Origin: Mermis nigrescens
Lineage: Eukaryota > Nematoda > Enoplea > Mermithida > Mermithidae
Length of the DNA stretch: 64,000 nucleotides
Direction: 5' to 3'
Assembly (NCBI GenBank): GCA_036768485.1
Contig: JAVLUZ010000141.1
Location: 5,345,349-5,409,348, forward strand
Part shown: piece after piece, positions 25,901-37,900 of the stretch
Numbering within the stretch: the first letter of the stretch is position 1
Layout of the letters: each line of letters starts with the position of its first letter
Made by a program: the position numbers and the translations under genes
Notes under the pieces: model-generated
What the model was told of the DNA's origin: nothing
Database searches by the model: none
Seen by the model: only the letters and a program-made list of their open reading frames with translations

Positions 25901-28900
25901 TTGGTTAGTTGGTTGGTAGGCTGGTTGGTTGGTTGGTTGGTTAGTTGGTTGGTTGGTTGGTTGGTTTTTAGTTGGTTGGTCGGTTGGTTAGTTGGTTGGT
26001 TGATTGGGCATTTAGTTGGTTGATTGGTTGGTTGATTGGTAGGTTGGTTAATTGGTTGGTTGATTCGTTGGTTGGTTGGTTGCTTGGCAGGCTGGTCGGT
26101 AGTTGGTTGGTTGGTTAGTTGGTTGGTTGGTTGGTTGGTTTTTTAGTTGGTTGGTTGGTTAGCTGGTTGGTTAGTTGGCCATTTAATTGGTTGATTGGTT
26201 GGTTGATTGGTAGGTTGGTTGATTCGTTGGTTGATTGGTTGGTTGGTTGGTTGGTTAGTTGGTTGGTTGGTTGGTTGGTTGGTTGGTTGGTTGGTTGGTT
26301 GGCCATTTAGTTGGTTGGTTAGCTGGTTGGTTGGTTGGCCATTTAATTGATTGGTTAGCTGGTTGATTGGTTGGTTGATTGATTGGTTGGTTGATTGGTA
26401 GGTTGGTTGGCCATTTAGTTAGTTGGTTAGCTAGTTGGTTGGTTGGCCATTTAGTTAGTTGGTTAGCTGGTTGTTTGGTTGGTTGATTGGTTGATTGATT
26501 GGTAGGTTGGTAGGTTGGTTGGTTGGTTGGTTGGTCGGTAGGTTGGTTGGTTGGTCGTTCTGTTGGTTGGTTGGTTGATTGGTTGGTTGATTGATAGGTA
26601 GGTTGGCTGGTTGGCCATTTAGTTGGTTGGTTAGCTGGTTGTTTGGTTGGTTGATTGGTAGTTTGGTTGGTTGGTTGGCCATTTAGTTAGTTGGTTAGCT
26701 GGTTGGTTGGTTGGCCATTTAGTTGGTTGGCTAGCTGGTTGTTTGGTTGGTTGATTGGTTGATTGATTGGTAGGTTGGTTGGTTGGTTGGTTGATTGGTT
26801 GGTTGGTTGATTGGTAGGCTGGTTGGTTGGTTAGTTGGTTGGTTGGTTGGCCATTTAGTTGGTTGGTTAGCTGGTTGTTTGGTTGACCATTTAGTTGGTT
26901 GGTTATCTGGTTGGTTGATTGGTTGGTTGATTGGTTGGTTGATTGGTTGGTTGACTGGTTGGTTGGTAGGTTGATTGGCTGGCTGGCTGGTTGGTTAGTT
27001 GGTTGGTAGGCTGGTTGGTTGGTTGGTTGGTTAGTTGGTTGGTTGGTTGGTTGGTTTTTTAGTTGGTTGGTCGGTTGGTTAGTTGGTTGGTTGGTTGGCC
27101 ATTTAGTTGGTTGATTGATTGGTTGATTGGTAGGTTGGTTGATTGGTTGGTTGATTCGTTGGTTGGTTGGTTGCTTGGCAGGCTGGTTGGTAGTTGGTTG
27201 GTTGGTTAGTTGGTTGGTTGGTTGGTTGGTTTTTTAGTTGGTTGGTTGGTTAGCTGGTAGGTTAGTTGGCCATTTAATTGGTTGATTGGTTGGTTGATTG
27301 GTAGGTTGGTTGATTCGTTGGTTGATTGGTTGGTTGGTTGGTTGGTTGGTTAGTTGGTTGGTTGGTTGGTTAGTTGGTTGGTTGGTTGGTTGGTTGGCCA
27401 TTTAGTTGGTTGGTTAGCTGGTAGGTTGGTTGGCCATTTAATTGATTGGTTAGCTGGTTGATTGGTTGGTTGATTGATTGGTTGGTTGATTGGTAGGTTG
27501 GTTGGCCATTTAGTTAGTTGGTTAGCTAGTTGGTTGGTTGGCCATTTAGTTGGTTGGTTAGCTGGTTGTTTGGTTGGTTGATTGGTTGATTGATTGGTAG
27601 GTTGGTAGGTTGGTTGGTTGGTTGGTTGGTTGATAGGTTGGTTGGTTGGTTGTTTTGTTGGTTGGTTGGTTGATTGGTTGGTTGATTGGTAGGTAGGTTG
27701 GTTGGTTGGCCATTTAGTTGGTTGGTTAGCTAGTTGTTTGGTTGGTTGATTGGTAGTTTGGTTGGTTGGTTGGCCATTTAGTTAGTTGGTTAGCTGGTTG
27801 GTTGGTTGGCCATTTAGTTGGTTGGTTAGCTGGTTGTTTGGTTGGTTGATTGGTTGATTGATTGGTAGGTTGGTTGGTTGGTTGGTTGGTTGATTGGTTG
27901 GTTGGTTGATTGGTAGGCTGGTTGGTTGGTTAGTTGGTTGGTTGGTTGGCCATTTAGTTGGTTGGTTAGCTGGTTGTTTGGTTGACCATTTAGTTGGTTG
28001 GTTATCTGGTTTGTTGATTGGTTGGTTGATTGGTTGGTTGATTGGTTGGTTGATTGGTTGGTTGACTGGTTGGTTGGTAGGTTGATTGGCTGGCTGGCTG
28101 GCTGGTTGGTTAGTTGGTTGGTAGGCTGGTTGGTTGGTTGGTTGGTTAGTTGGTTGGTTGGTTGGTTGGTTTTTTAGTTGGTTGGTCGGTTGGTTAGTTG
28201 GTTGGTTGGTTGGCCATTTAGTTGGTTGATTGGTTGGTTGATTGGTAGGTTGGTTGATTGGTTGGTTGATTCGTTGGTTGGTTGGTTGCTTGGCAGGCTG
28301 GTTGGTAGTTGGTTGGTTGGTTAGTTGGTTGGTTGGTTGGTTTTTTAGTTGATTGGTTGGTTAGCTGGTTGGTTAGTTGGCCATTTAATTGGTTGATTGG
28401 TTGGTTGATTGGTAGGTTGGTTGATTCGTTGGTTGATTGGTTGGTTGGTTGGTTAGTTGGTTGGTTGGTTGGTTAGTTGATTGGTTGGTTGGTTGGCCAT
28501 TTAGTTGGTTGGTTGGCCATTTAGTTGGTTGGTTGGGCCATTTAGTTGGTTGGTTGGCCATTTAGTTGGTTGGTTGGCCATTTAGTTGGTTGGTTGGCCA
28601 TTTAGTTGGTTGGTTGGCCATTTAGTTGGTTGGTTGGCCATTTAGTTGGTTGGTTGGCCATTTAGTTGGTTGGTTGGCCATTTAGTTGGTTGGTTGGCCA
28701 TTTAGTTGGTTGGTTGGCCATTTAGTTGGTTGGTTGGCCATTTAGTTGGTTGGTTGGCCATTTAGTTGGTTGGTTGGCCATTTAGTTGGTTGGTTGGCCA
28801 TTTAGTTGGTTGGTTGATTGGTTGGTTGGTTGGCTATTCAGTTGGTTGTATATTTGCTTGGTTGGTTGGCCATTTAGTTGGTTGTCTAGCTGGTTGGTTG

Positions 28901-31900
28901 GTTTGATGATTGGTTTGTTGGTTGGTTGGTTGGTTGGTTGGTTGTAGTTGGTTGGTTGGTTGGTTAGCTGGTTGGTTGTTGGCCATTTAGTTGGTTGATT
29001 AGTTGGTTGATTAGTAGGTTGGTTGATTGGTTGGTTGATTGGTTGGTTGGTTGGTTGGTTGGTTGGTTAGTTTGTTAATAGGTTGGCCATTTAGTTGGTT
29101 GGTTGGTTGGCCATTTAGTTCGTTGGTTAGCTGGCTGGTTGGTTGGTTGATTGGTTGGTTGATTGGTAGGTTGGTTGGTTAGTTGGTTGATTGGTCGGCC
29201 ATTTAGTTGGTTGGTTAGCTGGTTGGCTGGTTGGCCATTTATTTGGCTGGTTAGCTGGTTGGTTGGTTGGTTGATTGGTTGGTTGATTGGTAGGTAGGTT
29301 GGTTGGTTGGTGGGTTGCTTGATTGGTTGTTTGGTTGTTAGGTTGGTTGGTTGGTTGGTTAGTTGGTTGGTTAGTTGGTTAGTTGGTTGGTTGGTAGGTT
29401 GGTTTGTTGATTGGTAGGTTGGTTGGTTGGTAGGTTAGTTGGTTGGTTGATTGGTTGGTTAGTTAGTTGGTTGGTTAGTTGATTGGCCAGCTAGTTGGTT
29501 GATTATTTGGCCTCTTGGTTGGCTGGTTGATTGATTTTGCTTGATTATTCATTATTTCTCAATCTTTCCTTATCTTTCTTTTCACTACTATTCCAATGTA
29601 AACCCTAATTTTCTGTGGCCACCGGCCATGAGGTTCTGTGGGTACCGGGTGGCCACAGGGTGGACACAGTGGACGGTATTCCCCACCTATGCATGGATGG
29701 GCGGCACCAAAATTCTGGGGAGTGCAAGATTTTTCAAAGATAAAAAAATGACCGTAAAAATGGCGGTATGGCGAAACGTTTCTCATCGAGCACTATCCAT
29801 TGGCATCAAGAAATTGCGAAGAAAAACGAAAAAAATTTCAAAAATTGAATTCTGGGGGGTATTTTGGTTCCTCGGGGGGGGGGGGTGCATAACCATCCAA
29901 CCCCCCCCTCCCAACGTCCATGTATGTTGGCCGCCCCGCCCCCTTAAACCCGCCCCTTTTTGCGTCATATCGAATGCCTCGTATACTTGTATCTCCATTG
30001 CTACAGACACTACAATTAAGTCAAAAACTCATAAAATAAACTCAGAAAAGCAGAATTACTTAGTCGCTTTTTGTTTTGTATTTTTAACCATATTATTTGC
30101 AACTAGTTTTTAATCTGCCAATATCTAACGCTCGTTCATTTTTCATTGTCTTGCGTGTGTTTTCTTTTACCTGTACATTCCGCACAAGTATACTTAATCA
30201 TCTTTAGCCTTTTTCATGGATTTATTTTCTTCTCAGCAGGGGTCCGTTTGCCAACCATATTTATCACTGCCATATTTGGACTGGCTAAAATCACGGACTG
30301 TTAGATCCTTCGTCGTTGGTGCTACTAATGCTCTTTTTAAGCAACAGAAGTCTCTATTCGATGTTGTCATAAGTGTAAGAAAGTCTTTTAATAATAAACT
30401 ATACACTCAATTTTATAATACGAGTGACAGAGACATGCACATATCAATGCTATACGATGTTGTAAATGTGTGAAGAGAAGATTACGCAAATTTATTACTG
30501 ATAAGCTGGCGCATCTTATTTATCATTAATAAATCTTTGATACTTCTGCATACAGATATGCAGTAATTGTATTAGTATATTCGGATGAAAATATGTAGCT
30601 ACGAAGGATCAAAACGCCACAAATGATTTAATAAATTAGGCATCATTGCACAATCACATGGGGCGTGAAAGGTCTATAAGCCCAGACGAGGGGTAGACAG
30701 GCAGGCGCTGTCAGACAATTTTAAATTCATAGAATATTTTCCAAATTTTTTTGGACAAAATTAAGCAGTTCATGATAGAAAATCCAACACTTAGTTGAGT
30801 TCTTCATGCGCTGCCATTTTTTTTGGAGAAAAATTAATTTTTCTAAAAAAGCGTGCACTCTTATTGAATTAATAATTCCGTGTGACAATCGACTTATTCG
30901 CTTAGAATATATACTCAATAAAAAGCATTTCATTCAACGATTTTGATTTAATCCTTCTCTTATGTCAAAAATTGGCATGTCGTTAAGCTGAAGAAACGCT
31001 AATCATTAAATTACCTCGCCATTTATGAGTTTAACCCCTCTAGCAACTACACATGGGCAATGTACCATATATCGCCCTCAACCGACAACGGGCCGAAGGG
31101 TCTCTGGGTTGGGAGTTTGGTACATACGTGGTCTATAAAGGCTTAATTTTTTGTTTAACAGCGTCAATATCGTTCTTAAGACAGGTTCCAATACCAGTCA
31201 GCAGGGGCGTGACCAGGATTTTATTTCGGGGGGGCCCACAATTTTTGAAGTCCTATATCTCGGGAACCATTAGGAGATACGCGAAAATGATGACATTTTT
31301 GAGCGTTTCTCGACAAGATCTATATTATGGCGAAGTTAAAAATTTAAAAGAAACAAAAATTTTCATGCTTTAATTCAAATTTGGATATAAAAATCTATCT
31401 TTTAACCTATCAGTATGATTAATTTCTCAATATCAAATTAAAGCTTGACTCCAAAACATTTCGAAATTCTTTTCTTTGCATTTAATTTTGCAGTTTTGTT
31501 AAGAAAACTAATTCAGAACATAATAAATCGGCGCGAGGCGCCGAAAATTTTTGACAAATACGCTATTTTTAAGTAAAATCTGGGCTTCTAAGGTAAGAAA
31601 AAAGATGGAACATAAGAAATCCAGCGCGAAGCGTCGAAAATTTTGATAAATTCATTATTTTTAAGTAAAATCTGGGCTTCTATGGTAAGAAAAAAACATA
31701 GAACATAAGAAATCCGGCGCGATGCGCCGAAATTTTTTGACAAATTCGTTGTTTTTTCAGGTAAAATCTGGGCGTCTAAGGTAAGAAAAAAGATGGAACA
31801 TAAGAAATCCAGCGCGAAGCGTCGAAAATTTTGATAAATTCGTTATTTTAAAGTAAAATCTGGGCTTCTATGGTAAGAAAAAAGACATAGAACATAAGAA

Positions 31901-34900
31901 ATCCGGCGCGATGCGCCGAAAATTTTTGACAAATTCGTTGTTTTTTCAGGTAAAATCTGGGCGTCTAAGGTAGGAAAAAAGATAGAACATAAGAAATCCA
32001 GCGCGAAGCGCCGAAAAATTTTGAGTTTAGAAGCTAAAAAGTGTGCTAAAAACGCATTATGGCTGTCCACAACCCGTTTCCACTTCACTTGAAGAAAAAA
32101 GCAAAGGGTCCCCCTTTGCTTTCAGAAAATTATTTTTTCATTTCGGACCTGATTACGCCCATACGTGGGCAGCAAGAAAATTCTGGGGGTGCAAGATTTT
32201 TTTGAAGGTCGAAAAATGGCCTTAAAGACGGTGGTATGGCAATAAAAACACCATTTTTCGACGTTTCTCATCGAGCACTATCCATTGGCATCAAAAAATT
32301 GCGAAAAAAACGAAAAAAATTTTCAAAAATTGAATTCTGGGTGGGGTATTTTGATTTCTGGGGGGGTATTTTGGCTTCTGGGGGTGCATACCCCCAAACC
32401 CCCACGCCCAGGTGTGGTTACGCCCCTGCCAGTCAGTATACTGCAAAAATGATTAGATTAGGACAAATGAGGATAATTTTCAGGAGGCAATATTTTAACA
32501 CACTTTTGACTTAAGAAGCTTAAAATTTTCGGTCGTTTCGCGCCGAAATCATTTTTTCAACTTTTGTCTTCCAATCATCCCAGGTTTAGTAAACATGGTA
32601 ATAAATATGTCAAACATTTTTGACACTATGCAGAATCATTTATTTTCCATATCGTATTTTGTTGCAATATACTAGAATCGAGTATTAAATAAGTTAATGC
32701 GGGTCCATGTTTGGATATATTAACGAGAAATCATTTGTGCGTTCATCTTATAGGGCATACTATTGGGAATACGACAGAAATCAAATATAAGTTTTTAATC
32801 TGTTTTAAAGTTTTTCTTCTCTAGTATGTAGAGCTTGATTAGAAACGCTCAAAAATACCGTTGAAATATATCTGACTGCAATATTTTTAGGGATGCACCG
32901 ATATATCGGCAGCCGATATATCGGCCTGTTTTTAAGATGTCGGTATCGGCCAGTTTTTATCCGATTATTTCAAAATTTCTAGAATTTTAGAAGAAAGTGG
33001 ATATTCGGCATGAAAATTCGAAAAAAACTAATGCGTACTATCAAATGAAACTTTACTAAAAAACGTACCTATTTCACAATATTTTCACTTACATACATAA
33101 TTGACATGAAGAATGAAGACCACAGTGCAGCATTTCCTTTCAAAAATGCTAGTTCTTCTACAATTTTCGGCTTTAGTCGATTTCTCGGTTGTGTAAGCAC
33201 TTTTCCTGCTATGCTAAATAGCCTTTCAACTTTCAACACTCGACGCTGGGGCTGACAGGTATATTCTGGCAATGCTAGCAAGAACAGGGAAACGTTCTGT
33301 TATTACGCCACCATTCGAAATATTGCAAGTATTTGATATCAGCGCTTCTTCAAAATATTTGGTAGTTTCTGTAGTTTCATCTAATCCTGAATTGGGATCA
33401 TTCGAATTGATGGCCACATCATCTAGAAAGCTCCATAAACTGTTTAATTTTTTAGCTTTTGCTGGGGGAGGCTGGCAAACACGTAATTAACTTTCAGGAT
33501 CATGAGGCATCATGACTGCACAGTTCGTGAAATTGCTGAGGGACACGGTACATCTTTCAATCCTGCATGTACTATGATTCTTTATATTGATCGATGTATC
33601 GGCTGAAACATCGGCCGATATTATCGGCCGTGATTCGCCGATATATCGGCCGGCTGATATATTGGCCAAACCCATATTGGTGCATCCCTAAATATTTTAG
33701 TCCCCTCGAAATTCAGAAAGTCAGCTACGTGCCTGTTTCAAAGAGTAAAAATAAGAAATTTGTTGGCGAATTAGGGACCTACTCGATTTTTATTTTTATC
33801 ACTGCATGCCATAGAAGTAATCCAAAAAGGCAAAACACGTCGAAAAGTGTCGTTTTAGGACGTGAAATCGCTTCAGAACGTCTGAACTTGAAATCGTTCA
33901 AGAACGTCTGAACTTAAAATCGCTTTAAAATTATGGCGATTCCCCTAAAATAAAATATTGGATACGGGGTTGCTTATAATATTCCAGCTATATTTTCAAG
34001 ATTTTTTTCTTGCCGCGTTCATTTCGCTAGGCTCGTCTGTTGCGCCCTTAATGCTTTCATGTCTGTAGCTAGATGACGATGGCCCAAAGATTGATATAAT
34101 CAACACGGAGCTCAAAAAGGCTTTAGCTTTAACGACGGCTGATCTCAGGTTTGCCGATTATATCACGAAGAACGCTGATCATCTGCACGATGCCGATCAT
34201 ATTGTAAAAGAAAATTACGGTACTGTGATGTGCATATGCTGTCGTCGTAGCTTGAGGGTTTTTCGAGATTCAAATAAGTCAAAAAACCACGTTTCTTTGT
34301 TGGTCAGAAAGAAGTTTAGACGGTCTCAGTCAAGCCTTGTCATTTATGTTCAAATGTAGAAATGTACCACTTACGTACATGCATGTATGTAAGGCATGCT
34401 CTCTTAATTACGATTCGCTCAAGGGGCGCGCACCCAAGATAAATTGGTTGATATCTCGGAAACTTCGATAGAATAGCTAGTAAAAACCGCATTTTCCGAC
34501 GTTTTTCAACATCTCTATCCATTAAACTCGTAAAATTCTAACCTAAAGTGTTGAGTTTTTTGGCCGCACTTAAGACAAAATTATGGAAAGTACTTCATGT
34601 ATGGGGCGAAGCGCCGAAGATTTGAAGATTTTCTATAACAGCGATTCCATTTTTTTAAGTTCTCATATCTCGTTAGTTAAAGTAAATTTGAACGTCACAG
34701 AAGGTAAAGATGAACAACAGTCGTATTTTTACGGCCGCCCATGTCCCCTGTGGAGTTTCCGATATTCTTTTGAAAATCTTACTCTGATGAGAAAAGTGGT
34801 TTTTGATACATTTTGTTACTTATATTCATATGTTTCGTCGTTTTTATTTCAGCGTGGGAAAATGGCGATGATTGGCTCAGACTGCAGTTTCAATCATATT

Positions 34901-37900
34901 TGTTGTCTCTCCTTTCAACAATACAATCAAAAGGTGATTTCTAATTTGTTTACATACTTATATGTACATCTTGGAATTTAGTACGTGAAAATTAGACAAG
35001 TTTCTAAGTAGTCGCCTCACTACGATTAATTGTTAATGATTCTTCATTATATAAAGACTAGAAACTTATCTGACTAATTCAATTCATTTTGAGTTCTTTT
35101 CAGCCATGCTTGTCAAATCTATGAAGTGCTTGAGATCAGGAAGCAAAGTTTATTTATGTCGAGGGACTAAGCAATTTCTTTCGTTTGAATTCATAAAATT
35201 ACATATGTACATACCTACAGGACTTGCATCGAAATAGGGGCAAGATGGTTAATTATGGATAAAGTGCTGTTACGAGTTGTGTTAATTTTTTAAAATCGCT
35301 TGATGATTTTAGGTCAGGGCCCTATAAAATGCAATCATTGCATGGAATCTCACTTCCTTCCAACGCTTACCATTCCATCAATTTAGCCAAATTCTATCCG
35401 GCCAGGGTTAATAGATCGCATGAATATCATTTATAACATCTAGCGGGATAAAATCAAAATTTATCCGTCATCCAATTTAGACTCTTTATTCTGACACATA
35501 GTTTCCAAAGGTCGAAAGTTCAGGAAGGGGTGAAATCCTAAAATTCAGGACCACTTAATGCAGAATCTAGCCTTTTTGCAGGTCAAATAAGTAAAATGGC
35601 TAAAACATTTTATGTAGCATGTTTTAATAAGGAAAACAGCATTTTTAACTACTTCTTGTCCCATTCTGACTAGTTTCGTCACTCTTGTAAGTAAAAAATT
35701 TGAGAATTCATCGAAAATTTTGACTTTTCAGATCATTTTAAGTTTATTCTAGGTATTTTATGGGCGAACAAAACAGAATGTAGTAGTCGGCGTGAAGCGC
35801 CGAAAAAATTCTTACATCTTCGCTGCTTTTGTACCCAAAAATCATGCAGAAAATGTTTGATAGCTCAAAATCGTCCGACAGTGATTCAAGTTTCAAGTCT
35901 CGGATCCTGAGGTGGGGTAATACCCCTTCCCTCACCCCCCCCGTATGGAAATGTGTGTTCTGACAGATAAACTATAAAAGTAATCAATAAATCACAAATA
36001 CGTTAATGGTTTAATCAAATAAACAGCTAATCAGCAGTTAAATCTTTTCATTTTCTATATTGATTTTTGAAAGTTAGGCAAATAAGCTGAATTTGAATAG
36101 CTTTAGTTTGAGACAAGTCTATATTTTTGCTACAGAAACAGTTCAAGTATCAAATTCTGCTATTCTAATTTGTTGGTTTTCTCAAATAGACCATTTGTGT
36201 CCTTTCTTACAATTGTCTTGATTGATTTTAGAAGTGACTTTGAGAATTTTACTCGCAATTATAAACGTTTTAGCCCCGGCCCGGGGCAAGCCTTGCCACG
36301 GATTGGGGTCGGGCCATAAGCTCCAGAACCCGAACCGGGGCTCGAAACGTTCTTAGTAGTAATCGAAAAAAAGTTGGGAATTACAGTGGACGATGGTGAA
36401 AAATCATCAGAAAAAACTATATAGTCGATTATTTATCACGGCCGCCCTTCTCAATCTGGCCTTGATAGTTCAATGATTAATATTTTTAAGGTTGTTTGAA
36501 AGGGACATGAGTTAATATTGGCACGAACGCATTCGTTGTTATCACTTCAATTGTTTTCTTGCCAGGCACGTAGCTGTGGGGGAACTGGGAGGAGGTCCGG
36601 ACTAGGGATCGGACGAGGGTCTTGTTTTTCCTCGGCCGAGGCCGAGGCCGAGGGAACTTTGAAATCCTTGCCAAGGCGAGGCCGAGGGCCGAGGAACCGA
36701 GGATTTGTAATACATATAATATGATCATATGAGTACAAACAATATAGGGCACATATGCTCCATGTGATGTGGGTACAGTAGCAATAGGATTGATTAGTGT
36801 AATATAGTTCAAAGCTAACAAGCTATTATTTTAATTTTATTTAAAGGTAGGTATCACACATTCCCATGGGGGTGAGGGGGTATTACCCCGACCTCGGGGT
36901 ACAAGACTTGAATCACTGTCAGACGATTTTGAGCTATCAAACATTTTCTGCAATGATTTGGGTACAAAAGCAGCGAAGACATTAAAATTTTTTCGGCGCT
37001 TCGCGCTGTTTAATATACTTCTGTTTTGTTTACCCATAAAATGCCTAGAATAAACTTAAAATGATCTGAAAAGCCAAAATTTTCGATGGATTCTTATATG
37101 TTTTACTCTCAAGAGCGACGAAACTAGTCAGAATGGGATAAAATGTTGTTAAAAATGCAGTTTTTCACATTAAAACATGTTATAACAGGATGTTTTAGCC
37201 ATTTTTCATATTTGACCTGCAAAAAAAGGCTAGACTCTAAATTTAGTGGTCCTAAATTTTGGGATTTAACCCCCTGAACTTTCGACCTTGTGAAACTATG
37301 GTACGTATGCAAATGACAAGCACAGAAGTGACAAATTGCTAATCGTCTTAATCATTCAGCTCGTTTTCGCTATCACTATCTTGTGTGTTCTACATATCTT
37401 TATAATGGCAGAAATTGTATTTCAAGAGAAAAATGTCAATTTTTTGGCACTTTGCGCCGTTTAAGATGATTCTTAGTAGAGGTGCACGCGGGTAGTACCC
37501 GGGTATATCCGGGTACCCGGAATAAAATAATTTTACTACCCGGTACCCGAATCCCCTGATATAAAATGGAAAATTAACACTGCAGTTATGCAATATGTGC
37601 AAAGAATTGAATTAGAAACCTAGAAATATATTGCTTCTAAAGTGCGACTGAATCACAAAGTAAATGTAATTTAATATAATCAACCGTAAAATGTTAAATA
37701 AGCGAGTCTGTTAATATTTCCTATTGTCACAATATATCGCGCATACGGTCTAGGCATATTCCATTATTCAGCTCTTTAGTAACATTATGTTATTTGTGCC
37801 GAATTCTTCTTATTCTTTATTGTAAACAAATTTAAACATGAAATTATCTGTTAGCGACGCTTTTTTTATAATGCAATCACTTCTGTGACCATTATATAAA

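Larger units (their letters stand above)
31202..32428. mobile_element. hAT-type non-autonomous element (1.23 kb)
   Basis: Termini CAGGGGCGTGACCAGG and ...TTACGCCCCTG. Exact 8-bp duplication CCAGTCAG at 31194-31201 and 32429-32436. The centre is a tandem array of about 108-bp units and the right end is interrupted by a family A MITE at 32160-32417. No transposase. Confidence 0.88.
30375..34068. other. AVL9 intron 8
   Basis: A 3.7-kb intron containing two hAT elements with duplications (31202-32428 and 32888-33690). The 30375-31190 and 33700-34068 stretches show nothing recognisable. Confidence 0.6.

Noticed and set aside
24869..29530. Many open frames of WLVG or NQPT repeats on both strands
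   Set aside because: They are translations of the GGTT tetranucleotide array, with no start context, splice structure or family match.
29541..30113. 190-codon frame, the longest in the window
   Set aside because: It crosses a degraded family A MITE and intron sequence, and its composition is that of the repeat.
31500..32030. CRISPR-like array
   Set aside because: Repeat units are contiguous 108-bp tandem copies with no unique spacers, in a eukaryotic transposon.
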